Positions 23,686-32,661 of a DNA stretch of 64,000 bases are shown here, piece by piece. The translations under genes and the position numbers were made by a program. The stretch lies in assembly GCA_963807065.1 (NCBI GenBank), contig CAWDZQ010000003.1, positions 682,001-746,000 on the forward strand, in the 5' to 3' direction. The notes below the pieces were generated by a model. That model did not search any database, had not been told where the DNA came from, and worked only from the letters and a program-made list of their open reading frames with translations. How positions within the stretch are numbered: position 1 is the first letter of the stretch; each line of letters starts with the position of its first letter. This DNA is from CAWAND01 sp963807065. Its GTDB lineage: Bacteria > Chloroflexota > Anaerolineae > Anaerolineales > E44-bin32.

Positions 23686-25176
23686 ATGGGACAACGCTAC
23701 CGACGTTTCATCATCCCCGTTCTGATCGTCATCGCCGCCGCCATCTGGCTGGTCCTGCCCACCAACCCGGGCATCCATATCGGTCCCATTAATCGTGATG
23801 TCCAGATCGTCCGCGGCCTCGACTTGCAGGGCGGCCTGCGAGTGTTGCTGGAAGCCGATCTGCCGGACACGGTCGCTATCACCAGCGACCAGATGAACAC
23901 CGCCCGCAACATCGTCGAGAACCGGGTTAACGGCCTGGGCGTTAGCGAGCCGGTGGTCCAGGTCGCCGGCACTCGGCGCATCTTGGTCGAGCTTCCCGGC
24001 GTCTCTGATCCACAGGAAGCCATCAACACCATCAAGGAAACCGGCCTGTTGGAGTTCGTCGAGCTTGACAATCAGCAAGAAGCGTTGACCCTGATCGGCC
24101 AAACTATCCAGACCGATTTTGGACAGTCCAACAGCACCCAGGTAGAGCCAACTCCCGGAATCGGGACGCCTAAGTCAACCACACCACCCAGCACGGCTAC
24201 CGAGACCGCCACGCCCGAATTGACCGGGACGCCGGCTTCCACGGCTGAAGCAACGGCAGCCGCCGGGGCCGCCGCCAGCCCGACGCCCGCGGGGCCGTCC
24301 AAGGTCTACCACACGGTGATGACCGGGACGGCGTTGAGCGGTGCGCAGGCCGGCCGCAATTCCACCACGGGAGAGTACCTGGTTCAATTTCAGCTGACAG
24401 GCGAGGGCTCCAGGGTTTTTGGCGATTACACCACCAGCCATGTGGGGGGGTACCTGGCGATTGTGCTCGACAACAAAGTGATCTCCGCCCCGCGCATCAA
24501 TTCGGCTATTGTGGGCGGAAGCGGCGAGATTACGGGCAGCTTCACCCAGCAGGAAGCCAACAACCTTGCGGTTCAGCTGCGCTACGGTTCGCTCCCAATC
24601 CCGCTCAAGGTCTCCGAGATCAACAGCGTCGGGCCGACCCTTGGTCAGGACTCGCTTCGCAAGAGCGCCGTCGCCGGAATCGTGGGGCTGCTGGTTGTGG
24701 CCGCGTTCATGGCCTTTTACTACCGCCTGCCTGGGTTGGTGGCGGACCTGGCTTTGCTCTCGTATGCCGCCATCACATTTTCGCTCTTCAAACTCATCCC
24801 CGTCACTCTGACCCTTCCCGGCATCGCCGGCTTCGTCTTGTCCATCGGCGTGGCGGTCGATGCCAACATCTTGATTTTCGAACGCATGAAAGAGGAGCTG
24901 CGGGCCGGAAGGACGTTAGTGCACGCCATTGACCTCGGCTTCTCGCGCGCCTGGCCGTCAATCCGGGATTCAAACCTTTCGACCCTGATCACCTGCGCCA
25001 TCCTTTTCTGGTTCGGCAACACCTTCGGTGCCAGCATCGTTAAAGGCTTCGCACTGACCCTGGCCATCGGCGTGCTGGTCAGCCTCTTCACCGCCATCAC
25101 CGCCACCCGGGTCTTCCTGCATACCGTGCTGGACAACCTTGAGATGGCCAAGCACCCTCGTTGGTTCGGGGTTTAG
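23686..25176 (+). CDS. secD: Protein translocase subunit SecD
   Basis: The 496-residue protein works with SecF to drive protein export with the proton-motive force. An N-terminal helix is followed by GLDLQGGLRVLLEAD, the P1 domain, then five C-terminal helices with GPTLGQDSLRKSAVAGI, DANILIFERMKEELRAGR and FWFGN. The P1 region contains an unusual Thr/Pro/Ala-rich insert of about 60 residues (near residues 155-215). The ATG at 23686 was preferred over a TTG at 23659, which overlaps the T-tract of the leader hairpin. Confidence 0.95.
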   Translation: MGQRYRRFIIPVLIVIAAAIWLVLPTNPGIHIGPINRDVQIVRGLDLQGGLRVLLEADLPDTVAITSDQMNTARNIVENRVNGLGVSEPVVQVAGTRRILVELPGVSDPQEAINTIKETGLLEFVELDNQQEALTLIGQTIQTDFGQSNSTQVEPTPGIGTPKSTTPPSTATETATPELTGTPASTAEATAAAGAAASPTPAGPSKVYHTVMTGTALSGAQAGRNSTTGEYLVQFQLTGEGSRVFGDYTTSHVGGYLAIVLDNKVISAPRINSAIVGGSGEITGSFTQQEANNLAVQLRYGSLPIPLKVSEINSVGPTLGQDSLRKSAVAGIVGLLVVAAFMAFYYRLPGLVADLALLSYAAITFSLFKLIPVTLTLPGIAGFVLSIGVAVDANILIFERMKEELRAGRTLVHAIDLGFSRAWPSIRDSNLSTLITCAILFWFGNTFGASIVKGFALTLAIGVLVSLFTAITATRVFLHTVLDNLEMAKHPRWFGV

Positions 25177-25185
25177 GAGTCCCGC

Positions 25186-26109
25186 ATGCTCGACATCGTC
25201 GGAAAACGCTACTGGTTCTTCGGGATTTCCCTGGTCGTCATCGTCCCCGGCTTGATCGCCTTGGCGGTCTGGGGTTTCCCGCTGGCCATTGACTTCACCG
25301 GGGGGAGCCTATTAGAGGTGCAGTTTCCCGCCGGTCAGGCTCCTCAACCAGCCGCCGTTGTGGCGCTGTACCAAGACATGGGTATCAGCGATCCGATCGC
25401 TCAGACCTCGGGCGAAAGCAACATCCTGGTAAGAAGCAAGCAGATCGATCAGAACGACGAAGCCGCCATTGTCGACGAAATGAACACCCGGTTCAACACC
25501 CAAGTGACGGTGCTCAGCTTCGAATTGGTCGGCCCCTCCATTGGCGCCTTGGTCGCCGAACGCGCCGCAGGAGCGGTGGGGCTGGCCACGGTCGGGATCT
25601 TGGCCTTTATCACCTACGCCTTTCGAGGCGTCAAGCACGCCATGCGCTACGGGGTAGCGGCCATCATCGCTATGCTTCACGACGTGGCCGTGGTGATCGG
25701 CGTTGAGGCCATTCTGGGTCACTTCCTCGGATGGCAGGTGGATTCGCTGTTCTTGACGGCCCTTTTGACCGTGATTGGCTTTTCCGTCCATGACACGATT
25801 GTGGTCTTTGACCGCATTCGGGAAAACGCCAATGTGCACCGGCGTCTGAAATACGAGACCCTCGTCAACCACTCGATCGTTCAGACATTGGACCGTTCGA
25901 TCAATACCCAGCTCACGGTGGCGCTGACTCTTCTGGCGTTGCTTCTGCTGGGGGGCGTCACGACACGGCATTTCGTGACCATATTGCTGGTGGGCGTGTT
26001 CAGTGGGACCTACTCTTCGATCTTCAACGCGTCACCGATCTTGGTGGTGTGGGAGAACCGTGAGTGGACTACCTGGTTCCACCGCCGCACGGCGGCCACC
26101 ACCAGCTAG
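25186..26109 (+). CDS. secF: Protein translocase subunit SecF
   Basis: The 307-residue partner of SecD has an N-terminal helix, DFTGGSLLEVQF, and five C-terminal helices with AIIAMLHDVAVVIGV, GFSVHDTIVVFDRIRENA and SINTQLTVALTLL. TTAGGAG lies six bases before the ATG, and only 9 bp separate it from secD. A good terminator follows. Confidence 0.96.
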   Translation: MLDIVGKRYWFFGISLVVIVPGLIALAVWGFPLAIDFTGGSLLEVQFPAGQAPQPAAVVALYQDMGISDPIAQTSGESNILVRSKQIDQNDEAAIVDEMNTRFNTQVTVLSFELVGPSIGALVAERAAGAVGLATVGILAFITYAFRGVKHAMRYGVAAIIAMLHDVAVVIGVEAILGHFLGWQVDSLFLTALLTVIGFSVHDTIVVFDRIRENANVHRRLKYETLVNHSIVQTLDRSINTQLTVALTLLALLLLGGVTTRHFVTILLVGVFSGTYSSIFNASPILVVWENREWTTWFHRRTAATTS

Positions 26110-26140
26110 CACAATCAGGTCCCACCTCAAGTTGAACATA

Positions 26141-26166
26141 AGCCCCCGCTGACCGGGGGCTTTTTG
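26141..26166 (+). terminator. Terminator of secDF
   Basis: AGCCCCCG / CGGGGGCT, 8 bp, loop of 5, followed by a T-run. It lies 32 bp after the secF stop. Confidence 0.85.
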
Positions 26167-26417
26167 TTTGGCACCTGATTGCCTGGCGGTCGAGCATGGG
26201 GATTTCTCCCTCGGCTGCGCCTCGGCCGAAATGGCATGAGGAGCGGAAGACTGCCCCCTCAATCAGCCGGAGGGCCCCGTTTGTCTCAGCCCGCTGGCCT
26301 CCTTGGGTGTGATCTCGATAGCCAAAGGGTGCGGTGGCGCCTGTTCGGGACCGGGCCAAGGCACCGGTATTGGGGTCATAGATGGGCGAGACGGGCCCAG
26401 GGGAATAGCGGGCAGCC

Positions 26418-27383
26418 CTACGGCGCCGGGGTCTGATCCAGCATCTTGGAGGCCATCTCCAACGACCGCAGCTGCTCTGACATGTCCTGCAAGACGTCCC
26501 GGCCACGGTAACTCTTCCGACCGAAGCGCAGCAGCGAGAGGTCCTGCGCCAGGCGAGCGACAGCGACCTGCAGCCGGCTGGCGACGTCGGGAGGTGCGCC
26601 CAGCCCCAACTCCTCAATCAGGACGACGCGCTCAATTCCTTCGTCTTGAGGACCGAGGGCGCTGGCCCGCAACCGAAGTTTGCGGCCTCCAAGTTCGATG
26701 TACTTCTCGAGGGGCCCGCCGTTACCGTTCACCAGACCTTCCAGGAAGCATGATATCGGCCTGGCGTCCGAAATGGCATCTTCCGCCAACCAACTTTCGG
26801 CGGCCGGGTTCTTGGGCATGTGCCGGCCGTTGACTGAGGCCAGGATGATACCCTGGGGAAGGTGAGCCAGCAGCTCACGGTAGGTCTTTTCCTGCCGCTG
26901 CAGCTGGCGAAAGCGGTCGGTGACCTCGTCCTCAAGCATGTCGCCGCGGCGCTTTTGTGCTTTGGCCATACGGAGATTGTCCAGCGTCAGCCGCCTGAAC
27001 TCTAGCGCCCGGGTCACGGCGTTAGAGATCACACTGATGTGATCGAACGGCTTGGTCAGGTAGCTGAAAGCGCCGTTATTGAGGGCGTCAATGGCGTTCT
27101 CCATGGTGGCATTGGCCGTGACGATGATGATCTGCATGTTAGGGTCACGCTGCTTGGCTTCGGTCAGTATCTCGAGCCCCGAATATCCCGGCATATTGAT
27201 GTCGGTGACGACCAAATCTATGGGGAAGCGGAGGAGGGCATCCATGGCTTCCCGTCCGTCGTTCGCCTGCGTCACGCGGTGGCCGAGTCGTTGAACCCGC
27301 CGAGAGATCAGCTCCAGCATATCAGTCTCATCTTCCGCAACCAACACGTGGGCTTCAATGGCAGAACTTGGGCGAGCGCTCAT
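26418..27383 (-). CDS. Response regulator with PAS-like output region
   Basis: The 321-residue protein has an N-terminal receiver (VLVAEDETDMLELI, phosphoacceptor in VVTDINMPGYSG, Thr in IIVTAN, Lys in YLTKPF). A coiled-coil stretch of about 45 residues follows (DMLEDEVTDRFRQLQRQEK), then a PAS-like domain (LLAHLPQGIILASVNGRH). No DNA-binding domain is visible. Its ATG overlaps the stop of the large surface gene (ATGA), so the two are coupled. Confidence 0.85.
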   Translation of the reverse strand: MSARPSSAIEAHVLVAEDETDMLELISRRVQRLGHRVTQANDGREAMDALLRFPIDLVVTDINMPGYSGLEILTEAKQRDPNMQIIIVTANATMENAIDALNNGAFSYLTKPFDHISVISNAVTRALEFRRLTLDNLRMAKAQKRRGDMLEDEVTDRFRQLQRQEKTYRELLAHLPQGIILASVNGRHMPKNPAAESWLAEDAISDARPISCFLEGLVNGNGGPLEKYIELGGRKLRLRASALGPQDEGIERVVLIEELGLGAPPDVASRLQVAVARLAQDLSLLRFGRKSYRGRDVLQDMSEQLRSLEMASKMLDQTPAP

Positions 27384-28597
27384 GTGCCATTACCCCCTTT
27401 CTTATCCTTTCGGATGCCGAGCATCCACGCTAACCAACTCAATGGGATAAGCAGCTGCAACCAGAGCCAGACGCCGCCGGAAACGCCGGCGGGGCCGGCG
27501 GAGGAGGCCGCCACCGGAACGTCGGTTGCCGGAGGGGCAGGCTGAGGCGTCGCGCTGGACGAGGCCGCCGGCGGCGCCGAGGTGTCGGTGGTTGCCGGAT
27601 GAGGGGTGTCTGTTTCTGCGGGCACCGCCGTCTCGGTGTCGGCGGGGACGGCGGTATCCGTCGGCGATCCGTCGGCGGTGGCGGAAGCCGGAACCGGCGT
27701 GTCTGTTGCCGGAACGGAACCTTCCGACGTGGCGCTGGCAGCGACAGAGGTAGCCGTGGCGGTAGCATTCGGATCCATCGTGGGCGAGGCGCCGGCGACC
27801 ACAGGCGTGGCCGTGACGGTGGTGTTCGCACCGATCGTGGGCGTGGCGACGGCGGCCACAGGGGTGGCCGAGACGGTGGCGCTCGGATCGATCGTGGGCG
27901 TGGCACTGGCGGCCCCCGAGCCGTCACCGGGCACCATGGAAGGCGTGGGGCTGGAGCGGAAAGACGGGCCCATGGAGGCACCCAAGGCTGCGGCGGCGGG
28001 GACGTCGATGGTCGAGATATCCGAACCGGCCGTGCCGTTAGAAGATGCGATCGAGGCGGTCACATCGCAGCTGACGCCGTCGGCATTGGGCGCTTGGACG
28101 CGAACTGTCTCAAAGCCTGCCGCCAGCGCGCCCAGATTGCCCGAGAATACCGGGTTGGCGGTGATCACGCTGCAGCCGCTCCCGGTGGACACGCCCACCG
28201 TGGTGTTGTAGGCCGTGCCAGGGCCATCGTTCCAGTACGAGACCGTGAATTGAACAATCTGGTTGGGGGATGCGGTGATGGTGTCGGGGTCAAGCTGCGC
28301 CGTTAGCTGCGGCTGAGTGAAGTGCACCGTGACTGTCGCCGTGTCGCACAGCATCCCCTCAGGGCCATCGGCTAAGTCACTGTTAGCGTCGCACACTCGG
28401 TAAGTGTAGGACACCTGGGTTTGTGGACCCCCGGCGGCCGCGTCGGTGAAGGTGACCGTGTGGGTGGCAGGATTGACCACGGCGGTGCCGCGGGCAGGCT
28501 GCGAAGTGACCACAAGGCTGGTCGGATCAAGACGGAGCTCGGTGTCGACATCGGCCACCGCGCCGGAAGTTGTCCCATAAAGGACATCGGTGGTCAC
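27380..28597 (-). CDS. Surface repeat protein, segment 7 (C-terminus)
   Basis: This segment has the end of the last repeat (VSYTYRVCDANSDLADG), a DUF11/CARDB-like domain (FTVSYWNDGPGTAYNTTVGV), a long Ala/Thr/Pro linker, and a C-terminal membrane helix (VWLWLQLLIPLSWLAWMLG) followed by basic residues RKDKKGGNGT. There is no LPxTG. The layout fits a wall- or membrane-anchored surface protein. Confidence 0.65.
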   Translation of the reverse strand: MTTDVLYGTTSGAVADVDTELRLDPTSLVVTSQPARGTAVVNPATHTVTFTDAAAGGPQTQVSYTYRVCDANSDLADGPEGMLCDTATVTVHFTQPQLTAQLDPDTITASPNQIVQFTVSYWNDGPGTAYNTTVGVSTGSGCSVITANPVFSGNLGALAAGFETVRVQAPNADGVSCDVTASIASSNGTAGSDISTIDVPAAAALGASMGPSFRSSPTPSMVPGDGSGAASATPTIDPSATVSATPVAAVATPTIGANTTVTATPVVAGASPTMDPNATATATSVAASATSEGSVPATDTPVPASATADGSPTDTAVPADTETAVPAETDTPHPATTDTSAPPAASSSATPQPAPPATDVPVAASSAGPAGVSGGVWLWLQLLIPLSWLAWMLGIRKDKKGGNGT

Positions 28598-28985
28598 CGA
28601 CCCACCCTGGTCGATCGTGCCGGCATCGTCGTTGTTGGCTACAGGTGGGTCGTTGACCGCGATTGACCCGACGTAGACGGTGCCACCGAGACGAATTCAT
28701 CCGCCCGTCAGTTGCATAATACGTGAAGCTATCATCGCCGTTCCAATTCGGCTTCGGCATATAGGTGAAGGATCCGTCGCCGTTCAAAGTGAACGAGCTG
28801 GCATGGGCGGACCCGTTGAATCTGCCCAGCCGTGATCGTATCGGCGGGCGGATCAGTGTTGGGTCGCTGTCGTTGGCGAGGACGCTGAGGGGTGCCACCG
28901 ATAGTGGGCTGTCTTCGTTCGTCTGCAAAGGGCGACCCGAGGGCCATCGGACCGTCAGGTGGATCATTGACCGGAGCATGATCAC
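28527..28985 (-). CDS. Surface repeat protein, segment 6
   Basis: The part LSVAPLSVLANDSDP to FTLNGDGSFTYMPKPNWNGDD is one cadherin-like repeat. The residues after FTYYATDGRM are out of frame: removal or addition of a base is needed to reach segment 7. Confidence 0.45.
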   Translation of the reverse strand: MIMLRSMIHLTVRWPSGRPLQTNEDSPLSVAPLSVLANDSDPTLIRPPIRSRLGRFNGSAHASSFTLNGDGSFTYMPKPNWNGDDSFTYYATDGRMNSSRWHRLRRVNRGQRPTCSQQRRCRHDRPGWVGDHRCPLWDNFRRGGRCRHRAPS

Positions 28986-29311
28986 GATGTGCCTGTATCG
29001 CAGGCTATGGCCGGCGGCGGCGGACCGAAGTCACATACGGTGACGTAAAGGCCGGCGTCGTGGGGCCGTTGAAATTGGGCGCCGGATCGTAGCTGATGCC
29101 ACTGGTGTTGGGGCTTATCGGGATCCCCTGATCGGACGGGCCTGCGCGACTGGATGAGCGGGGTGACTGACGCCACACCGTGATCGCAAATCGGCGTGCC
29201 ATTGGCCAGCACACCAAGAGAACGGACAACCAGATCAGTGTCTTCGGGGGTACTGTAAGTGTCGTCGACGCCCACAGGGATGTCGTCGACCGAAGCGATG
29301 ACCACGTCCAC
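28982..29311 (-). CDS. Surface repeat protein, segment 5
   Basis: VDDIPVGVDDTYSTPEDTDL starts another repeat. The frame then breaks: the continuation GISYDPAPNFNGPTTPAFT is read in a second frame (29005-29379), and VTVCDFGPPPPAIACDTGTS again in this one. At least two breaks lie here. Confidence 0.4.
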   Translation of the reverse strand: MDVVIASVDDIPVGVDDTYSTPEDTDLVVRSLGVLANGTPICDHGVASVTPLIQSRRPVRSGDPDKPQHQWHQLRSGAQFQRPHDAGLYVTVCDFGPPPPAIACDTGTS

Positions 29312-31907
29312 AGTCGCCCAATTGGAGACGTCGGGTCCCGTCCGTGATTTGATAAGTGAAGCTGTCGTCGCCGAACCAATCGGGGTCAGGCGTGTAAATC
29401 ACATCTGTGGTGTTGTTGACCACCATGCCGTGAGCCCCGTTTGTGACTGCGTTGACGGTAAGAACATCCCCGTCCACATCGGTGTCGTTGGCTAGGACCG
29501 GGAGGTGGAAGGGGGTGTCCTCCAGGGTCGAGGGCACCGGATCTCCCGGCGTCGGGTCGTCGTTGGCCACTGGCGCGTCGTTTACGCTGTTGATTGTGAT
29601 TGTGACCATCGCCGGAACAGAGGTCAAGCCGCCGTCTGTCACTTGGTATGTGAAGGAGTCCGTCCCGCTATAGTTGGCCACCGGCATATAGTCGAAAGAG
29701 CCATCCGAATTCAGCGTGAAGAATTGCTCATGGGACGGTCCGCTCGCTTGCGGCGTCACGACACTCAGGCCGAAGTTTAGCGGCCCAATCAGGTTATCTG
29801 GGTCCGTATCATTTGCCAGTAGACCGTTGGCCGCCGACACCGAGAGGGGCGTTCCGGATACGCCGCCATCTTCATTCATGGCATAGTAGATCGGATTTGG
29901 ATCGTTGGCCGTCGGCGTAGAGCCGACGGGATCGTTGTTGGCCACCGGCGCGTCGTCCATTGGATTGACCGTGATGCTGACGGTGGTGTCTGGCGAACAC
30001 AGCCCTCCTGGATCGCAGGCCCGGTAGGTGAAGCTGTCAGGGTTGGCACCACCTGGTCCGCTGTTCCAGTTCAAATCGGGGGAGTAGGTGAAGCTGCCAT
30101 CCGAAGACAGCGCGAGAGCTCCATTTGTGACATCTGTCACAAGTGATGCCGTCAGAGCATCATTGTCAGGATCGTTGTCGTTGAAGAGAACGCCCACGGG
30201 CGGCGTCACCGTCAGGGTCGAATCTTCATTGACCGAGTACGAGTCGGCCGTTGAGATGGGGGTCCGGTTGATGTGTACTGTCACTGTGGCCTGATTCGAC
30301 GTTTGCGCCGGGAGCGGCGTGCCGTCGTCCTGGACAGTGTAGGTGAAGGTGTCGGTGACCGGCGACGCACCTCCCACGCCGGTATCCGCCTGGTAGGTAA
30401 TCTCCCCCGTGAGGGCATTCACACTGGTGATCCCATGCAATGGGCCCACGGTGACATTCACCGAGGCGGGCACCAGGTTGCCGTCGACGTCGCTATCGTT
30501 GGCCAAGACGTCGATGTCGACCAAATCGCCTTCGTTGACCCAAATCTGGCCGCTGCTCGGGTCGTCGGCCGCTTCTGGCGGATCGTTGATAGCGCTCACC
30601 GTGATGGTCACCGTCGCACCCGGGGACGCAGAAAGCCTCTGGCCATCCGTTGCCCGATAGGAGAACGTATCGGTCCCATTAAAGTCGCTGGCCGGCGTGT
30701 AGTCGAAGGATCCGTCGTTGTAGACGTTAAGCGTGCCCGTTCCCAAGTAGGTGTGGGAGGCCACACTCAGTGAGTCTCCGTTGGAATCGGTATCATTGGC
30801 CAGCACGCCGTTGTCGGCCGACACAACAAGAATGCCGCCGTCTTCGCTCATGCTGTAGAACGTCGGATCCGGGGTCGGAGCCGGTCCGCTGCCCGGGTCA
30901 TCGTTGGCCACCGGCGGGTCATTGACCCAGATATTGACAGTCGCCACATTCGAGTTCGCCCCGTTGCTGTCCTGCACCTGGAAACTAAACAAGTCTTGAA
31001 CGCTGGTGCTGTGGAACCCGCCCGGGGGCGTGTAGTCGACCCAATCGTCGCTGGGATCTCCAGGGGTCCCGTTGTTGTTCCATGTAGCCGTGCCGCCCTG
31101 GCTGGTGGTCACGCCGGGGTTGCCCGGTGCGACGATCGTCATCGGATCGCCCTCAGCGTCAAAGGCGTGCGCCAGCACGTCGATCGGCTGGTCAGCGACG
31201 TCCTGGCTGGCCTGGAAGGTGAAGCTGCTGGCCGACGGCGGGTCATTCACACCAAGGATGGTCACATCCACGCTGGCCGTGGCGCAGGCGGTTGGGGTGC
31301 CCGTGTCGCAGACCTGGTACGTGAAGATATCGTGTAAGGTTTCCCCGACCTTGAGCGAATCGATGTTGGGCGTGTAGGTGATCACGCCGGTGACCGGGTT
31401 GATGCTCGTCGAACCGTAAGTCGTGGTGGCCGGCGCCGTGACACTGGTTGGATCGATGGCGTCATCCACATCGGTGTCATTCCCTAGCACCGGAATATTG
31501 ACGGACGTGTCCTCATCGGTCAATGCCGTATCATCTCTGGCAGAAGGCGGGTCGTTGACCGGGTCGATGGTGATCGTCACCGTAGCGGTGTTTAAGTCAA
31601 GGCGACCATCACTTGAGTGATAGGTGAAAGTGTCGGTCCCGTTCCAGTTCGATGTCCCCCGATAGCTGAAGGAGCCGTTATTGTTGAACGTGAAGGATTG
31701 ATCGTGGGAAGGCCCCGAGTCTAGCACAGCAGTCAGGGAATCACCGTTGGGGTCGGTGTCGTTTCGGCGCACGCCATTGACAACGCCGACCGAGAGTGTC
31801 AGGTCTTCAGTTCCAGTGTAGTAAGCCGGGTTCGGGTCTCGCGCCGTAGGCGGAGAGGCAACGGGATCGTTGTTTGCCACCGGTGGACCATTGACCTTGA
31901 TCGTCAC
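29235..31907 (-). CDS. Surface repeat protein, segment 4 (eight intact repeats)
   Basis: The longest clean stretch, about 850 residues, holds eight cadherin/Ig-like repeats of 85-110 residues. Each opens with a variant of VNDPPVANDD and ends GTDSFTYxVTDG. Asp-rich loops (ANDTDSNGD, ANDTDVDGD) suggest calcium binding. At the end, removing one C from GGGACCCGACG restores ITDGTDVSNWATVDVVIASVD, joining segment 5. Confidence 0.65.
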   Translation of the reverse strand: MTIKVNGPPVANNDPVASPPTARDPNPAYYTGTEDLTLSVGVVNGVRRNDTDPNGDSLTAVLDSGPSHDQSFTFNNNGSFSYRGTSNWNGTDTFTYHSSDGRLDLNTATVTITIDPVNDPPSARDDTALTDEDTSVNIPVLGNDTDVDDAIDPTSVTAPATTTYGSTSINPVTGVITYTPNIDSLKVGETLHDIFTYQVCDTGTPTACATASVDVTILGVNDPPSASSFTFQASQDVADQPIDVLAHAFDAEGDPMTIVAPGNPGVTTSQGGTATWNNNGTPGDPSDDWVDYTPPGGFHSTSVQDLFSFQVQDSNGANSNVATVNIWVNDPPVANDDPGSGPAPTPDPTFYSMSEDGGILVVSADNGVLANDTDSNGDSLSVASHTYLGTGTLNVYNDGSFDYTPASDFNGTDTFSYRATDGQRLSASPGATVTITVSAINDPPEAADDPSSGQIWVNEGDLVDIDVLANDSDVDGNLVPASVNVTVGPLHGITSVNALTGEITYQADTGVGGASPVTDTFTYTVQDDGTPLPAQTSNQATVTVHINRTPISTADSYSVNEDSTLTVTPPVGVLFNDNDPDNDALTASLVTDVTNGALALSSDGSFTYSPDLNWNSGPGGANPDSFTYRACDPGGLCSPDTTVSITVNPMDDAPVANNDPVGSTPTANDPNPIYYAMNEDGGVSGTPLSVSAANGLLANDTDPDNLIGPLNFGLSVVTPQASGPSHEQFFTLNSDGSFDYMPVANYSGTDSFTYQVTDGGLTSVPAMVTITINSVNDAPVANDDPTPGDPVPSTLEDTPFHLPVLANDTDVDGDVLTVNAVTNGAHGMVVNNTTDVIYTPDPDWFGDDSFTYQITDGTRRLQLGDCGRGHRFGRRHPCGRRRHLQYPRRH

Positions 31908-32178
31908 CGTGGCGAATTGGGCAAGCTCGGCAGCGGTTGCCTGCGTCTCGTGCGTGGTACGTGAAGGTGACGTTGCCGACGAATGCCGGGTTGGGCGTCA
32001 GATCGAAGGAGCCGTCAGGAAAGAGGGTGAAGGTGCAACCCGCACCACAAGCGGGCCCCGTGTCGAGCACCGCGGTCAGCCCGGCGTTGGGCGCGTCGCA
32101 GAATGTTGTCGACATCGGTGTCATTGGCCAGCACGCCATCGGCTGCCAAAACCGAGAGCGAGTCTCCTGGTCGACCAT
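31807..32178 (-). CDS. Surface repeat protein, segment 3
   Basis: NAGLTAVLDTGPACGAGCTF and FPDGSFDLTPNPAFVGNVTF belong to one repeat. The first residues in this frame are out of register: the repeat start SVLAADGVLANDTDVDN is read in another frame just before. Confidence 0.4.
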   Translation of the reverse strand: MVDQETRSRFWQPMACWPMTPMSTTFCDAPNAGLTAVLDTGPACGAGCTFTLFPDGSFDLTPNPAFVGNVTFTYHARDAGNRCRACPIRHGDDQGQWSTGGKQRSRCLSAYGARPEPGLLHWN

Positions 32179-32603
32179 GTACAGGTCCGGATCGGGATCG
32201 CTGGCGCTGGGCGGTGTTGCAACCGGATCGAAATTGGCGACCGGCGCGTCGTTAACCGGAATGAATGTGAATGGCTGACTGTGGCCAGCCTGGAGGTCAT
32301 CCCGCCGTCGGTCACATCGTAGGTGAAGCTGTCCGTGCCATTGTAGTTGAGCGTCGGGTGGTAGGTGAAGCTCCCGTTGGGATTCAGGGTCAAGGTTCCG
32401 TTTGTGACATTTGTCACAAGCGAAGCCGTGAGCGTGTCGGTGGCCGGGACGTTCGGGTCGTAGTCGTTGCTCAGCACGCCGTTGAGGGACGAGACGGTCA
32501 GCGTCGTGTCTTCGTAGACCACGTAGTTGCTCGGATCCGGTGTGGCGCTCGGGCTGGGGTCGGGGTCGTCGTCGACCGCCACCGGCGGATCATTGACGAT
32601 CAC
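32121..32603 (-). CDS. Surface repeat protein, segment 2
   Basis: VIVNDPPVAVDDDPDPSPSA through NYNGTDSFTYDVTDGGMTSR is one complete repeat. The frame is lost after RLATVS. Upstream, the matching sequence TAPTPQSACASAQVQ is preceded by an in-frame TGA, so this junction needs more than one correction. Confidence 0.45.
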   Translation of the reverse strand: MIVNDPPVAVDDDPDPSPSATPDPSNYVVYEDTTLTVSSLNGVLSNDYDPNVPATDTLTASLVTNVTNGTLTLNPNGSFTYHPTLNYNGTDSFTYDVTDGGMTSRLATVSHSHSFRLTTRRSPISIRLQHRPAPAIPIRTCTWSTRRLALGFGSRWRAGQ

Positions 32604-32661
32604 CTGGACCTGGGCCGAGGCGCAGGCGGATTGCGGCGTTGGCGCCGTTCATAGTTTGATG

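Noticed and set aside
27599..28306. Plus-strand Gly/Arg-rich and Val/Ala-rich frames opposite the surface protein tail
   Set aside because: They are mirror images of the Thr/Pro/Ala low-complexity linker on the minus strand.
30125..32419. Perfect palindromes TTGTGAC-N4-GTCACAA at 30125 and 32402
   Set aside because: Both encode the same repeat motif (LVTDVTNG / LVTNVTNG) in the surface gene. Repeated codons, not an operator, account for them.
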